From: Thermosynechococcus sp. M98_K2018_005
GTDB taxonomy: Bacteria; Cyanobacteriota; Cyanobacteriia; Thermosynechococcales; Thermosynechococcaceae
Assembly: GCF_015295825.1 (NCBI RefSeq)
Contig: NZ_DVEH01000020.1
Coordinates: 1-45,243 of the forward strand
DNA: 45,243 nucleotides
Direction: 5' to 3'
Below are positions 1 to 11,818 of this stretch, one piece after another. The position numbers were made by a program, and so were the translations under genes. Under the pieces are notes generated by a model that saw nothing but the letters and a program-made list of their open reading frames with translations, made no database searches and was not told where the DNA came from. Positions within the stretch are counted from its first letter, which is position 1; every line of letters starts with the position of its first letter.

Positions 1-31
1 TAGCGATTAATGTCTTTCATTCAACTCCGAG

Positions 32-53
32 GGGGCTGCTTGCCCCTTTTTTT
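32..53 (+). terminator. Rho-independent terminator of a gene left of the window
   Basis: A GGGGC/GCCCC stem with a five-base loop is followed by seven T residues. It points in the plus direction, so it would end a transcript that enters from the left edge. It lies just beyond the 3' end of ruvA, which runs the other way and has no T-run on its own strand here. Confidence 0.6.
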
Positions 54-141
54 ATGCTAGGAGCTATAGTTTAACATCAGTTAGGGATAGGATGTAGTGG
101 AATTCTCTGCTCAAAGAAGGGTTGATTGGCTCAGTGATGGC

Positions 142-774
142 CTAGGTATTCGCACTTAGCCATGTGATGGCTTCCCGTAGCCATGCCTCTGGATCGCTAT
201 TCTTAGCGAGGCTGCTCGTTTGGCCGACGGCAGCGAGGGCGGCTGCAATCTCGCGATCGCTATAGCCCAAGGCTAAAAGAGTCAACTCCAGTTCTTCACG
301 AATCGCTTCCGTGGGCAGGCCAGAGGAATCTGTTGTTAACCCCGTTTCCTGTCGCCAAGCACTCAGGGCGGCTTTCAGTTCCAAGGCAATGCGCTCAGCG
401 GTTTTATGGCCCACCCCGGGCGCACGGCTGAGACGGCGGGTATTGCCACTCACAATGGCCTGCACAAGTTCTGGCAAGGGCAGTGTATCCAGCAACGATA
501 GCGCCATCTGTGGCCCAACCCCATTGACACGGATCAAACGCAAAAAGAGATCCCGCTCCGCTGCCGAGGCAAAGCCATAGAGGAGCATCTGATCCTCACG
601 GACACTGAGATGGGTAAAAATCTGCACCACCTCAGCACTCGGCGGGTATTGCTGCAACAGATGGGATGTGACCAGTAAGCGATAGCCAACCCCATTCACC
701 TCTAGGATGAGGGCAGAGCGATGGCCACCCTCCGCTTGATGGCCAACAACGATTCCTTTGAGGTAGGCAAACAC
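142..774 (-). CDS. ruvA: Holliday junction branch migration protein RuvA
   Basis: RuvA binds four-way DNA junctions as a tetramer and loads the RuvB motor in recombinational repair. The protein opens with FAYLKGIV, the usual RuvA N-terminal OB-fold start. It continues through two helix-hairpin-helix signatures ([13 protein letters not shown] and [16 protein letters not shown]) and ends in the small C-terminal domain that contacts RuvB ([10 protein letters not shown]). I chose the GTG at 774, which gives 210 residues and places FAYLKG at position 2 as in other RuvA proteins. The frame stays open upstream to an ATG at 873, but that extension runs through tRNA-Thr and is not credible. The gene lies directly downstream of the tRNA gene, about 40 bases away, and may be co-transcribed with it. 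Confidence 0.93.
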   Translation of the reverse strand: MFAYLKGIVVGHQAEGGHRSALILEVNGVGYRLLVTSHLLQQYPPSAEVVQIFTHLSVREDQMLLYGFASAAERDLFLRLIRVNGVGPQMALSLLDTLPLPELVQAIVSGNTRRLSRAPGVGHKTAERIALELKAALSAWRQETGLTTDSSGLPTEAIREELELTLLALGYSDREIAAALAAVGQTSSLAKNSDPEAWLREAITWLSANT

Positions 775-815
775 AGTATGTTCCTGCTCGCAGACGGTTG
801 CAAACGTCTTATCCA

Positions 816-887
816 AGCCGATGATGAGATTCGAACTCACGACCGCTCGATTACGAATCGAGTGCTCTACCACTGAGCTACATCGGC
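816..887 (-). tRNA. tRNA-Thr (anticodon CGU)
   Basis: On the minus strand the sequence folds as a standard cloverleaf. The acceptor stem GCCGATG pairs with CATCGGC. The D-arm is AGCTC...GAGC. The anticodon stem CTCGA/TCGAG encloses the seven-base loop TTCGTAA with anticodon CGT, reading ACG. The T-arm contains GTTCGAATC. The discriminator is T and the CCA end is not encoded. ruvA follows downstream on the same strand. Confidence 0.95.
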
Positions 888-964
888 ATTCAAAGCATTA
901 CTTATGCTAGCACGATCGCCCCTAGGACGGGCAGGGCAATAGGAAAATTTTTGCGATCGCGCGC

Positions 965-993
965 TTGTGTGCATTTGCCCCAAGGGTTAAAAT
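965..993 (+). promoter_or_regulatory. Predicted sigma70-type promoter of purA
   Basis: A TTGTGT box at 965-970 and a TAAAAT box at 988-993 are separated by exactly 17 bases. A start near 1000 would leave about 30 bases of leader before the TTG start of purA. The assignment rests on box similarity and spacing only. Confidence 0.5.
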
Positions 994-1020
994 AGACGAT
1001 TGTGTGAATCAACGAGTTAA

Positions 1021-2373
<1,353 letters not shown>

Positions 2374-2396
2374 TTATCTTAATTGGAGTTGCAGCA

Positions 2397-2702
2397 ATGT
2401 CTCGTTCCTTAGCTATTGAGGGGCAACTACGCCCTGCTGATGCCAAACCCAATGCCCTGCGGCGTGAGGGTAAAACTCCTGCCGTCCTCTACGGCCCTAC
2501 GATTGAGTCTTCGATTTCCCTCGTAGTGGATACCCATGCCGCCGAATTTTTGGTGCGGGATGCCCGTCCCCAGAAAACCCCGATCCAGCTTTCGATCCCC
2601 GATTTGCCGTGGCAGGGAACAGTGGTGCTCCAAGAGGTGCAAGCCCACCCCGCCAAAGATACCCTCTATCACCTCTCCTTTTTAGCTAAAGCTGAAAACT
2701 AG
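2397..2702 (+). CDS. rplY: 50S ribosomal protein L25 (short form)
   Basis: L25 binds 5S rRNA on the large ribosomal subunit. The 101-residue protein contains the L25 core pattern (REGKTPAVLYGP near residues 24-35, then the strand-rich IQLSIPDLPWQGTVVLQEVQAHPAKDTLYHLSF). It lacks the C-terminal TL5/CTC extension, so it resembles the short E. coli-type L25. A GGAG Shine-Dalgarno sits about eight bases before the ATG. It lies 23 bases after purA and 51 bases before the chosen tldD start. Confidence 0.88.
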   Translation: MSRSLAIEGQLRPADAKPNALRREGKTPAVLYGPTIESSISLVVDTHAAEFLVRDARPQKTPIQLSIPDLPWQGTVVLQEVQAHPAKDTLYHLSFLAKAEN

Positions 2703-2718
2703 GCTGCGGGAGGGAATT

Positions 2719-2727
2719 TGCTATAGT
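2719..2727 (+). promoter_or_regulatory. Possible extended -10 promoter of tldD
   Basis: TG-C-TATAGT is a good extended -10 box about 26 bases before the tldD ATG. No clear -35 box is seen. Just downstream, GTTAA (2736-2740) and TTAAC (2748-2752) form a small inverted repeat. It may give tldD its own start inside the purA-rplY-tldD run. Confidence 0.3.
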
Positions 2728-2753
2728 GGGGATATGTTAAGTGATTGTTAACA

Positions 2754-4220
2754 ATGCCAGCCACGCTACTTCGTTCTGCGGATCTTGCCCACCTTAGCTA
2801 TTCCCCCGAAGGCGATCGCTTTGATGGCTCTTGGGAGTCTCCCCTTGCCACACTCCTTGGCCTTGGGCGGGCGGCTGGCGCTGATTTTGTCGAGATTTTC
2901 CTTGAGCGGAATCATTACCTGAGTACCCTTGTTGAGGACGATCGCCTGACGAGTGTCTCCCCTCGCTTGAGTTTAGGGGCGGGTATTCGCGTTTTTCGCG
3001 GTACCAGTGATTGCTACGTGAGCACCAATGACCTCAGCTTCAAGGGGTTGCGGGCGGCTCTAGAGAAGGCTCTGGGCTTAATGGGCTTGCTCTTACCCAG
3101 TCCCCAAGCCTATGTGCCTGAAATCCACCTTGAACTGTTGCGGGACTATGCCCAAGGCCGCAAGGAAGGCTGGCTGGCCACCTGTAGTTCTATTGCTGAA
3201 GTGGCCGATATTCTGCTGGCGGGGAGCGATCGCCTGCGCCAGAAAACCCAGCATCTACAATCCCGCCGCCTTAGTTATTTTCGCGATTGGCAAGAGGTAA
3301 TGGTGGCCGCCAGTGATGGCACCTTTGGTCGTGATATTCGCCTCACCCAGTCGGCAGTGGCCTCTGTTCTCTGTGCCGATGGCGAGCACCGCGCCTCCAT
3401 TGGTGAGCGCAATGGTGATACCAGTAATCCAGACTTTTTGCGTCAGTGGGACTACACCACCTTAGCCGACACCGTTGCCGAAGCGGCGGGCAAAATGCTC
3501 TATGCCGACTACGTGGAATCGGGCACTTACCCAGTGATCATGGCCAACCAATTTGGGGGGGTGATCTTCCATGAAGCCTGTGGTCACCTCTTGGAAACCA
3601 CTCAAATTGAGCGGGGCACGACCCCCTTTGCCGATAAAAAAGGCGAAAAAATTGCCCATGAGAACTTGACCGCTTGGGATGAGGGAATTACTAGCGGTGC
3701 CTTTGGCAGTATTGATATGGACGATGAGGGGATGCCAACGCAGCGTACATTGCTGATTGAAAATGGCATCCTCAAGAATTTTCTGAGCGATCGCGCGGGT
3801 TCGATGCGCACAGGGCACCCTCGCACGGGTAGTGGCCGCCGCCAAAGTTATACCTATGCCGCCGCTTCGCGGATGCGCAATACCTACATTGCCCCCGGTG
3901 AATACAGTGTTGAGGACTTGATTGCCTCTATTGATCGCGGCATTTACTGCAAACGCATGGGGGGCGGTAGTGTCGGTGCCACGGGTCAATTTAACTTTGC
4001 CGTTGAGGAAGCCTACTGGATTGAAGATGGCCAAATCAAACAGCCCCTCAAGGGAGCCACACTGATTGGCGAAGCCAAGGAAATTATGCAGCGAATTTCA
4101 ATGTCTGCCAACGATCTGGCTCTTGCCCCCGGTTTCTGTGGCTCGATTAGCGGTAGTATCTACGTCACCGTTGGTCAACCCCACATCAAAGTCGATGCCA
4201 TTACCGTCGGTGGCCGCTAA
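2754..4220 (+). CDS. tldD: TldD/PmbA-family metalloprotease, TldD type
   Basis: TldD with TldE forms a zinc metalloprotease that trims unfolded peptides, known from microcin maturation and CcdA degradation. The zinc motif HEACGH lies at residues 273-278 when counted from the ATG at 2754. The conserved surroundings [15 protein letters not shown], the glycine-rich GSGRRQSY and [12 protein letters not shown] segments, and the C-terminal [18 protein letters not shown] typical of TldD rather than PmbA/TldE are all present. A TTG three codons upstream (2745) is possible but less likely. No TldE/PmbA partner is in the window. Substrates in cyanobacteria are unknown to me. Confidence 0.9.
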   Translation: MPATLLRSADLAHLSYSPEGDRFDGSWESPLATLLGLGRAAGADFVEIFLERNHYLSTLVEDDRLTSVSPRLSLGAGIRVFRGTSDCYVSTNDLSFKGLRAALEKALGLMGLLLPSPQAYVPEIHLELLRDYAQGRKEGWLATCSSIAEVADILLAGSDRLRQKTQHLQSRRLSYFRDWQEVMVAASDGTFGRDIRLTQSAVASVLCADGEHRASIGERNGDTSNPDFLRQWDYTTLADTVAEAAGKMLYADYVESGTYPVIMANQFGGVIFHEACGHLLETTQIERGTTPFADKKGEKIAHENLTAWDEGITSGAFGSIDMDDEGMPTQRTLLIENGILKNFLSDRAGSMRTGHPRTGSGRRQSYTYAAASRMRNTYIAPGEYSVEDLIASIDRGIYCKRMGGGSVGATGQFNFAVEEAYWIEDGQIKQPLKGATLIGEAKEIMQRISMSANDLALAPGFCGSISGSIYVTVGQPHIKVDAITVGGR

Positions 4221-4328
4221 ACTGATTACCTGCGGTTATGGGTTTGAGCAGAAATGCCTAAAGATTTTATATGTGAATTTTTGTGACTCTCGCTACATTA
4301 TCATAGAAGAAGAAGGGGAGCTAAGGTA

Positions 4329-4406
4329 GTGCAGCTTTTTGATTGCCCTCACCGCTTTGTGTGCGCCTTAACTTCTCTTCTGAGACAAAAACATTGGACT
4401 GAATGA
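4329..4406 (+). CDS. Possible 25-codon small ORF before a terminator
   Basis: A GTG-started frame of 25 codons is preceded by a purine-rich GGGGAGCTAAGG. It contains two Cys residues and ends with TGA inside the stem of the downstream terminator. It begins about 110 bases after tldD. I do not recognise the peptide, and so short a frame could arise by chance. An untranslated small RNA ending at the same terminator is equally possible. Confidence 0.15.
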   Translation: MQLFDCPHRFVCALTSLLRQKHWTE

Positions 4407-4430
4407 CCAGTGATCCGCTGGTCTTTTTTT
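4405..4430 (+). terminator. Strong Rho-independent terminator downstream of tldD
   Basis: A perfect six-base-pair stem, GACCAG and CTGGTC, with a seven-base loop is followed by seven T residues on the plus strand. It closes the purA-rplY-tldD direction before the oppositely oriented ftsH 3' end at 4453. Confidence 0.8.
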
Positions 4431-4452
4431 GGCATTTTTGCGGCTTCCTGGG

Positions 4453-6312
4453 TTAGGCAGCGATTGGGGTTTTTACTTGGCTCAGTAGTTCGTGGAGTTC
4501 TTCGCCCTCAATCACTTCTTTTTCTAAGAGTTTTTGGGCGATCGCTTCGAGAAGGTCACGGTTCTCCTTAAGAATACTGAGCGCCTGCTGGTGTGCTGAC
4601 TCGACAATTTCCTTGACTTCGCGATCAATGGCTTGAGCTGTTTCCTCACTTACTGCCCGTAGCATCATGCCATTGTTCGTCAAAAAGCTCGGCTGTTGTT
4701 GCTCAAAGGCAAGGGGGCCAAGGACTTTGCTCATGCCGTAGCTACGCACCATCCGCTCTGCCAAATCTGTTGCCCGTTGCAGATCATTAGCTGCCCCAGT
4801 AGTGATCGTGCCAAAGACAATCTCCTCTGCCGATCGCCCCCCCAGCAACGTGGCAATTTGGGCACGCAGTTCCTGCTCATCAAGCAGGAAGCGATCCTCC
4901 GTCGGCAACTGCAATGTGTAACCAAGAGCAGCCATGCCACGGGGCACAATCGAGATTTTCTCTACCCGACCACTGCTCGGCAGCGCATACCCGACAAGGG
5001 CATGACCTACTTCGTGGTAGGCGACAATCTTCTTCTCTTTGTCGCTGAGGACACGGCTTTTCTTCTCAAGGCCGGCCACGATGCGTTCAATTGCTTCGGC
5101 AAAGTCTTGCTGCGTCACCACTTCCCGCTGATTGCGGGCCGCCAGTAGGGCGGCTTCGTTGACTAGGTTGGCCAAGTCTGCGCCAGCAAACCCCGGTGTA
5201 CGGGCAGCGATCGCGTGCAGATCCACTTCAGGAGCCAGTTTCACCTTTTTGGCATGAATTTTCAAAATTGCCTCCCGACCACTCAAGTCGGGGCGATCGA
5301 CCAAGACTTGGCGGTCAAAGCGTCCAGGGCGCAGCAATGCCGGATCAAGGGTTTCTGGTCGGTTTGTTGCAGCAAGGACAATCACCGTTGCCCCCGTGGC
5401 ATCAAAGCCATCCATTTCTGTGAGGAGTTGGTTCAAGGTTTGCTCCCGCTCATCGTTCCCGCCATAAAAACCTGCACTGGAACGGGACTTACCAATGGCA
5501 TCTAACTCATCAATAAAGACAATACAGGGGGCTTGCTTTTTCGCCTGCTCAAAGAGATCCCGTACGCGGGCAGACCCGACACCCACAAATAGCTCGACAA
5601 ACTCCGAACCTGAAATGGAGAAGAAGGGGACATTGGCTTCGCCAGCAACGGCTTTGGCCAGCAGGGTTTTCCCTGTTCCCGGTGGCCCCACCAGCAGCAC
5701 CCCCTTGGGAATGCGGGCACCAATTTGAATATAGCGTTGGGGATTTTTCAGAAAATCAACAATCTCGACCAGTTCCGCCTTAGCTTCCTCAACCCCCGCC
5801 ACATCATCAAAGCGAATGCCCGTGTTCGCACCCTCGACATACACCTTAGCGCGGCTTTTACTGATGGAGAGAACACCCTGAGGACCACCGCCCGCTTGGC
5901 GACTGGCAAAGAATTGAAAGATGAGCACAAACACAATCGGCGGAATTACCCAACCAAGGACATTCAACAGCCAACTATTACGCGGTGGGGGGGCAGCGGC
6001 AAACTCAACACCTTTTTCCTGTAGGAGTTTCGGCAGCTCTAGATCAAAGATCGGCGTTGTCGCTAGTACTTGGGGCGGTTGATCTCCCTCTGGCTTTAAT
6101 TGGTAGAGAATTTCATTTTGGCTGACATAGGCACGCGCCACTTTCCCCTCTTTCACCTGATGGATAAACATACTGTAGGGAACCTGAGGTGGGCGGGGGG
6201 CAAAAAGTTGGGGGAAAAGTAGGTTCAATAGGAGAAATCCCACCCCCACGAAAAGAAGCAGATTACCAATCCAGCGATTACGGGGTACGTCGGGCGGGTT
6301 CTTGATGGCCAT
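4453..6312 (-). CDS. ftsH: ATP-dependent zinc metalloprotease FtsH
   Basis: FtsH is a membrane-anchored hexameric AAA+ protease; in cyanobacteria its paralogues remove damaged photosystem II subunits and other membrane proteins. The 619-residue protein has a first transmembrane helix at about residues 17-33, a lumenal/periplasmic segment, and a second helix at about 115-135. The AAA module has Walker A GPPGTGKT at 209-216, Walker [13 protein letters not shown], and the SRH region [20 protein letters not shown]. The zinc motif HEVGH is at 433-437. Cyanobacteria carry about four FtsH paralogues and I cannot tell which one this is by eye. It is divergent from prfB, with a 9-bp inverted repeat in the shared intergenic region. 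Confidence 0.95.
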   Translation of the reverse strand: MAIKNPPDVPRNRWIGNLLLFVGVGFLLLNLLFPQLFAPRPPQVPYSMFIHQVKEGKVARAYVSQNEILYQLKPEGDQPPQVLATTPIFDLELPKLLQEKGVEFAAAPPPRNSWLLNVLGWVIPPIVFVLIFQFFASRQAGGGPQGVLSISKSRAKVYVEGANTGIRFDDVAGVEEAKAELVEIVDFLKNPQRYIQIGARIPKGVLLVGPPGTGKTLLAKAVAGEANVPFFSISGSEFVELFVGVGSARVRDLFEQAKKQAPCIVFIDELDAIGKSRSSAGFYGGNDEREQTLNQLLTEMDGFDATGATVIVLAATNRPETLDPALLRPGRFDRQVLVDRPDLSGREAILKIHAKKVKLAPEVDLHAIAARTPGFAGADLANLVNEAALLAARNQREVVTQQDFAEAIERIVAGLEKKSRVLSDKEKKIVAYHEVGHALVGYALPSSGRVEKISIVPRGMAALGYTLQLPTEDRFLLDEQELRAQIATLLGGRSAEEIVFGTITTGAANDLQRATDLAERMVRSYGMSKVLGPLAFEQQQPSFLTNNGMMLRAVSEETAQAIDREVKEIVESAHQQALSILKENRDLLEAIAQKLLEKEVIEGEELHELLSQVKTPIAA

Positions 6313-6373
6313 AGGTTAGATTCCCCAGAGTTCACTTACCGATCATAAGTGACACTTGGAAGGGGCACAGGGC

Positions 6374-6394
6374 AAGGTTAAGCTTCTTAACCTT
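6374..6394. promoter_or_regulatory. Perfect 9-bp inverted repeat between ftsH and prfB
   Basis: The arms AAGGTTAAG and CTTAACCTT are exact reverse complements separated by three bases (CTT). No T-run follows on either strand, so it is not a terminator. It lies 62 bases upstream of the ftsH ATG and about 108 bases upstream of prfB. That position suits an operator for ftsH, but the binding protein is unknown. Confidence 0.35.
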
Positions 6395-6459
6395 CAGTCA
6401 CTCAGCCCCGAAGCTAGCCTAGACATGCCGGAGGCTACAGTGAGGAAGCGAGCAACCCT

Positions 6460-6474
6460 TTGATAAAATATCAA
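6460..6474. promoter_or_regulatory. AT-rich inverted repeat close to the prfB start
   Basis: TTGATA and TATCAA form a perfect six-base inverted repeat around AAA, 28 bases before the prfB ATG. The AT-rich sequence could also hold the prfB -10 region. It is a weak call. Confidence 0.25.
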
Positions 6475-6501
6475 CAGAATTCTTCTCTTTTGCATCGTAG
6501 A

Positions 6502-7615
6502 ATGATTGATTTAAGTACACTCAAACGCGATTTTTCTTTGTTGCGCGATCGCCTGGGTCATACCCAGGACTATCTTTGACCCGGCAGCATTAAACGCCAA
6601 GATTCACGACCTTGAGCACACCGCCGCTCAGCCCGACTTCTGGAATGATCAAGCGATCGCCCAAGTCACGCTCCAACAGTTGACCGAAGCCAAAGACGCC
6701 CTCAACCAACTTCAGCAGTGGCAAAAAACAATTGAACACGTGGAAACGGCACTGGAGCTGCTGGAGCTAGAGCCGGATGAAGGGCTGGTGACAGAAGCAA
6801 CTACGCTGCTCAAGGATTTAGACGCCCAGTTGAGTCGCTGGGAACTGGAACAACTCCTCAGTGGCCCCTACGACAAAAACAATGCCATTCTCACGATCAA
6901 TGCTGGTGCTGGCGGGACTGATGCTCAGGATTGGGCAGAAATGTTGCTGCGAATGTACACCCGCTGGGCGGAGCGCCACGGTTACCAAACCCACCTGGCG
7001 GAGCTATCGGAGGGAGAAGAAGCCGGGATTAAGTCAGCCACCCTAGAAATTCGGGGGCGCTATGCCTACGGCTATCTGCGCTCTGAAAAGGGCACCCATC
7101 GCCTTGTGCGCATTTCTCCCTTCAATGCCAATGGCAAACGGCAAACCAGCTTTGCCGGCGTGGATGTGATGCCCGAACTGGATCAATCCGTTACGGTTGA
7201 GATTCCGGAAAGCGATTTGGAGATTACCACTTCCCGCAGTGGTGGCAAGGGGGGACAAAACGTGAACAAGGTGGAAACCGCAGTGCGTATTGTCCATAAA
7301 CCAACGGGCTTGGCCGTCCGCTGTACGCAGGAGCGATCGCAACTGCAAAACAAGGAAAAAGCCCTTGCCATTCTCAAGGCCAAGCTATTAGTGATTGCCC
7401 AAGAACAAAAGGCCAAGGAAATTGCCGATATTCGCGGTGATGCCGTTGAGGCGGCTTGGGGCAACCAAATTCGCAACTATGTCTTCCATCCCTATCAATT
7501 GGTCAAAGACCTGCGCACTGAGGTGGAAACGACAGCCATTCAAGAGGTGATGGATGGTGACCTCGATCTCTTTATCCAAGCTTACCTGCGGCAGCAAACG
7601 GAGGAAGCCAGTTAA
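6502..7615 (+). CDS. prfB: Peptide chain release factor 2, with programmed +1 frameshift
   Basis: RF2 releases the finished chain at UGA and UAA codons. Translation starts at ATG 6502 and reads 25 codons to an in-frame TGA at 6577-6579. The slippery CTT TGA C context and an upstream AGGA at the same spacing as the E. coli site identify the conserved autoregulatory +1 shift. After skipping T6577 the frame continues as DPAALNAKIHDLE to 7615. The shifted product is 370 residues, close to the 365 of E. coli. The codon-recognition tripeptide SPF (in VRISPFNANG) and the catalytic GGQ at residues 250-252 (in SGGKGGQNVNK) are intact. A start at 6680 would be an artefact that loses the N-terminal domain. 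Confidence 0.95.
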
Positions 7616-7617
7616 AC

Positions 7618-7639
7618 AAAAAACTCCCCCTAGGGGGAG
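7618..7639 (-). terminator. Terminator of the atpD-atpC transcript
   Basis: The perfect palindrome CTCCCCCT/AGGGGGAG is followed on the minus strand by six T residues. It lies 32 bases past the atpC stop codon and abuts the prfB stop on the other strand. Confidence 0.65.
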
Positions 7640-7670
7640 CACTTGCAGTTCAGCAAATCACGGAAAGAAC

Positions 7671-8087
7671 CTAAATCTCGACCACCCCCCCTGCGGCCTG
7701 CAAGCGAGCACGGGCACGACGAAAGGCTTGGGTGGCTTGAATTTTAGCCTGTTTCGATTCCCCCTGTTCGGCTTTAGCGAGGGCAGCCTGTGCTTCAGCA
7801 AACTCGGCCTTGGCTTTTTCGAGGTCAATTGTGTCCCCGCGCTCGGCACCATTGACAAGAATTGTCACTTCGTTGTTTTCAACTTCGGCAAAGCCCCCCA
7901 TGAGGGCGATCGCCACCCACTCGCGGTCTTGGCGCACCCGCATCACGCCCGTTTCCAAGGCGGTTAAGAGGGGGGCATGATTTGAAAGAATACCCAACTG
8001 CCCCGTTGTGCTGGGCAAAATCACTTCCTCAGCGGGGGCATCCCAAACGGTTTTATCGGGTGCAATTACCCGGACGGTCATCACCAT
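7671..8087 (-). CDS. atpC: F1Fo ATP synthase epsilon subunit
   Basis: The epsilon subunit sits on the central stalk with gamma and limits wasteful ATP hydrolysis; cyanobacterial literature often calls the gene atpE. The 138-residue protein has the N-terminal beta-sandwich ([42 protein letters not shown]) and a C-terminal two-helix hairpin rich in Ala, Glu and Lys. I chose the ATG at 8087 because AGGGAAG precedes it at good spacing; an ATG seven codons upstream at 8108 is less likely. It is 67 bases downstream of atpD and shares its transcript, with a terminator at 7618-7639. Confidence 0.95.
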   Translation of the reverse strand: MVMTVRVIAPDKTVWDAPAEEVILPSTTGQLGILSNHAPLLTALETGVMRVRQDREWVAIALMGGFAEVENNEVTILVNGAERGDTIDLEKAKAEFAEAQAALAKAEQGESKQAKIQATQAFRRARARLQAAGGVVEI

Positions 8088-8154
8088 AACGCTTCCCTTG
8101 CCACTCAATGATCAAAGGGCGGGTCGCCCCACCCTGTATGGACACCTGTGAAAC

Positions 8155-9630
<1,476 letters not shown>

Positions 9631-9705
9631 TCATTTGCGTTTTTTCAGAGGGCGATCGCTCCCCAAGGGGCACAACGATCGAGACTGAAAGTGGAATGCA
9701 GCTTT

Positions 9706-9721
9706 TGGTGCAAGCGCACCA
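9706..9721. promoter_or_regulatory. Hairpin in the atpD leader region
   Basis: TGGTGC and GCACCA form a perfect six-base stem around a four-base loop, about 100 bases upstream of the atpD start. There is no T-run after it in the atpD direction, so it is not a terminator. It could be a leader hairpin or an operator. The rest of 9604-9830 shows no gene. Confidence 0.25.
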
Positions 9722-9830
9722 CAATACAACGTACCACTAATACAGCCTTTTTCTATCGGATTCAGTGGATCCAAATCTGAGGTCTGATTGACCTAGCTTA
9801 GTTGCTGCGAAAAAGGCGGCAGGGCAGGAA

Positions 9831-10025
9831 TTAGCCGACGACTTCAATTTCGTCCTCAAAAAACCAAGTGCTGGAGCGATCCTCAAAGGTGACAATGACG
9901 CCAACCCCACTGCCATCGGTCATCTTAAAACCAGTAATTTGACCCACTTGGCCGAGTTTTTGAATGATGTCTTGGGCGACGCGATCGCGAATTCGACAGA
10001 CGCGCACTTTTTGCCCCACGTCCAT
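9831..10025 (-). CDS. petP: Cytochrome b6f-associated small protein PetP (DUF2862)
   Basis: PetP is a small SH3-fold subunit found with the cytochrome b6f complex in cyanobacteria and red algae, where it affects linear electron flow. The 64-residue protein (MDVGQKVRV...FEDEIEVVG) has the compact beta-barrel pattern of DUF2862, including VGQITGFKMTDGSGVGVIVTFEDRSSTWFFEDEI. I chose the ATG at 10025 because GGGAG precedes it at good spacing; the frame runs on to 10067 but that would overlap the promoter shared with ddl. It lies directly upstream of atpD on the same strand, an order I recall from Thermosynechococcus. Confidence 0.85.
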   Translation of the reverse strand: MDVGQKVRVCRIRDRVAQDIIQKLGQVGQITGFKMTDGSGVGVIVTFEDRSSTWFFEDEIEVVG

Positions 10026-10043
10026 AGCAACTCCCAAACTTTG

Positions 10044-10049
10044 TATAAT
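10044..10049 (+). promoter_or_regulatory. Consensus -10 box between petP and ddl
   Basis: A perfect TATAAT lies about 50 bases before the ddl ATG. Read on the other strand, TATACA overlaps it and could serve petP. No convincing -35 box is visible for either direction. The 72-base gap must hold both promoters. Confidence 0.4.
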
Positions 10050-10097
10050 CCTTGAAAATCGTACCAAGAAACCGTCACATTCACACGGGTTTGTCCT

Positions 10098-11129
10098 ATG
10101 GGTCGTCTGCGGGTCGGGCTACTGTTTGGAGGTCGCTCACGGGAGCATGAAGTTTCGGTGGTCTCGGCGGCAGCGATCGCCCAAGCCTTTGCCGAGGGGG
10201 ACAATCGCGATCGCTATGAAGTGATTCCCATCTACATCCAAAAAGATGGCCGCTGGCACTCCACAGACCGCGTTGGCATCCCCAATGGCGCAGCACCAGA
10301 GGACTCCCTGTGGCAGTTTCCTGCGGTTGCCGAAACCATTGATGTTTGGTTCCCAATTCTCCACGGACCCAATGGCGAAGATGGTACGATGCAAGGCCTG
10401 CTGCAATTGATGCAACGCCCCTACGTGGGTTCGGGCGTGGCCGCCTCGGCCATTGGTATGGACAAAATCCTGATGAAAACAGTTTTTGGGGCTGTGGGCT
10501 TACCCCAAGTGCGCTACGTGGCCCTTCAGCGCAGTGACCTGTGGTCGGATCCCTGTCGTTACAACCATTTGTGCGATCGCATTGAAACCGAATTAGGCTA
10601 TCCCTGCTTTGTCAAACCCGCCAACCTTGGCTCCTCAGTGGGCATCTCCAAGGCCAAAAATCGCCCCCAACTCACAACTGCCCTTGAGGCCGCTGCCGAA
10701 CTGGATCGTCGCATCATTGTGGAAGCGGGTGTGGTTGCCCGTGAGCTAGAGTGCGCGGTGCTCGGCAATGATAAACCCCAGGCCTCGGTGGTGGGGGAGA
10801 TCACCTACAGCAGTGAGTTCTACGATTACGAAACCAAATACACTGATGGCCGCGCTCAACTCCATATTCCTGCGGAGATTCCCGCAGCAGTGAGTGAGCA
10901 GATCCGCACAATGTCCCTACAGGCCTTTCAAGCCCTTGATGCCGCTGGCCTTGCCCGCTTTGATTTTTTCTATGTACCAAGCACTGGGGAAGTGCTAATT
11001 AACGAAGTGAATACCCTACCGGGGTTTACCGGTCTGAGTATGTACCCGCAACTGTGGGCGGCGAGTGGTGTGTCCTTTCCGGAATTAGTCCATCGCTTGG
11101 TGCTACTGGCACTAGAGCGGCACGGGTAG
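10098..11129 (+). CDS. ddl: D-alanine--D-alanine ligase
   Basis: Ddl makes the D-Ala-D-Ala dipeptide for peptidoglycan precursors in the cytosol, using ATP. The 343-residue ATP-grasp protein starts with the [19 protein letters not shown] signature. It then has [12 protein letters not shown], the ATP-binding [16 protein letters not shown], the omega-loop [10 protein letters not shown], and the metal and ligand segment [17 protein letters not shown]. Residues around ARFDFFY match the family. It is transcribed away from petP and followed by a 107-base gap with its own promoter for the next gene. Confidence 0.96.
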   Translation: MGRLRVGLLFGGRSREHEVSVVSAAAIAQAFAEGDNRDRYEVIPIYIQKDGRWHSTDRVGIPNGAAPEDSLWQFPAVAETIDVWFPILHGPNGEDGTMQGLLQLMQRPYVGSGVAASAIGMDKILMKTVFGAVGLPQVRYVALQRSDLWSDPCRYNHLCDRIETELGYPCFVKPANLGSSVGISKAKNRPQLTTALEAAAELDRRIIVEAGVVARELECAVLGNDKPQASVVGEITYSSEFYDYETKYTDGRAQLHIPAEIPAAVSEQIRTMSLQAFQALDAAGLARFDFFYVPSTGEVLINEVNTLPGFTGLSMYPQLWAASGVSFPELVHRLVLLALERHG

Positions 11130-11178
11130 CTATTGCCCTGAGCAACGTAAAGCGTCATGAAGGCACTGGCGCCAGATC

Positions 11179-11208
11179 TTGACTTTCTCAAGTATATAGC
11201 TTTATAGT
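11179..11208 (+). promoter_or_regulatory. Predicted promoter of the NapH-like gene
   Basis: TTGACT (11179-11184) and TATAGT (11203-11208) are 18 bases apart. The -35 box is embedded in a small inverted repeat, CTTGA and TCAAG around CTTTC. The direct repeat AGACTA/AGACTA lies just after the -10 box. It is the best-looking sigma70 promoter in this part of the window and would drive the next two genes. Confidence 0.5.
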
Positions 11209-11236
11209 CATATAAGACTACAAGACTAGGCAGGTT

Positions 11237-11785
11237 ATGAAGCGATTGTTGAGGGGCAAGCCCAGTCAGTGGGCAATGATTTGGCTATTTTTTCTAATTG
11301 CGATCGGTGGCCTCTGGTATCCGTGGCTGGGGTACCTTATGCTGGCCATGATGCTGGGTATTCCTGCACTGGCCTATTTTCGTAGCCGCTATTGGTGTGG
11401 CAACCTCTGCCCGCGGGGCGCGTTCCTAGACATTGTGCTTTATCACTTTAGTCCCCACCGTCCCTATCCCAAACTCTTCAAAAAACAAAGTTTTCGCTGG
11501 GCTGTGTTTAGCTTCATCATGACGGTTTTTGCCATTCGCATGACGTTGGCATGGGGTAACTGGGTGGCGGTGGGTGGCCTCTTTGTCAATATGTGCGTCG
11601 TCACCTCCATTGTTGCCATTCTCTTGGGGGTGATCTTTAATCAGCGGGCGTGGTGCGCGATTTGCCCGATGGGCACACTCCAAGAATCCTTGGGCAAACT
11701 GGGGAGTGGCCAGACGAAGACCCAAAAAGCCAGGGCGAAAGCGACAAAATTGTTGCCCCCTGTGGAGGGAGCACGCGATCGCTAG
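11237..11785 (+). CDS. Small NapH/CcoG-like membrane protein with cluster-type Cys motifs
   Basis: The 182-residue protein has an N-terminal hydrophobic pair (about residues 13-48), then CGNLCPRG near residue 55. Two more hydrophobic helices follow (about 90-135), then CAICPMG near residue 143 and a basic tail. The paired C-x3-CP and C-x2-CP sequences next to helices are those of the NapH/NosR/CcoG polyferredoxin-like membrane family. The soluble 2[4Fe-4S] ferredoxin domain of full NapH is missing. Four cysteines could bind one cluster or act as a redox or metal site. It is followed 33 bases later by a methyltransferase-like membrane protein and probably shares its transcript. The substrate is unknown. 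Confidence 0.7.
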   Translation: MKRLLRGKPSQWAMIWLFFLIAIGGLWYPWLGYLMLAMMLGIPALAYFRSRYWCGNLCPRGAFLDIVLYHFSPHRPYPKLFKKQSFRWAVFSFIMTVFAIRMTLAWGNWVAVGGLFVNMCVVTSIVAILLGVIFNQRAWCAICPMGTLQESLGKLGSGQTKTQKARAKATKLLPPVEGARDR

Positions 11786-11818
11786 AATTTGAGATATCCA
11801 GCAACAGCGGCAACCAAG

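Noticed and set aside
775-873. N-terminal extension of ruvA to an upstream ATG
   Set aside because: It would translate through tRNA-Thr; the GTG at 774 matches the normal RuvA N-terminus.
6680-7615. prfB as a 311-residue gene starting at 6680
   Set aside because: The upstream codons, stop and +1 site match the conserved RF2 frameshift and supply the missing N-terminal domain.
9780-9794. AGGTC/GACCT stem downstream of petP as a terminator
   Set aside because: The stem is only five pairs and no T-run follows on either strand.
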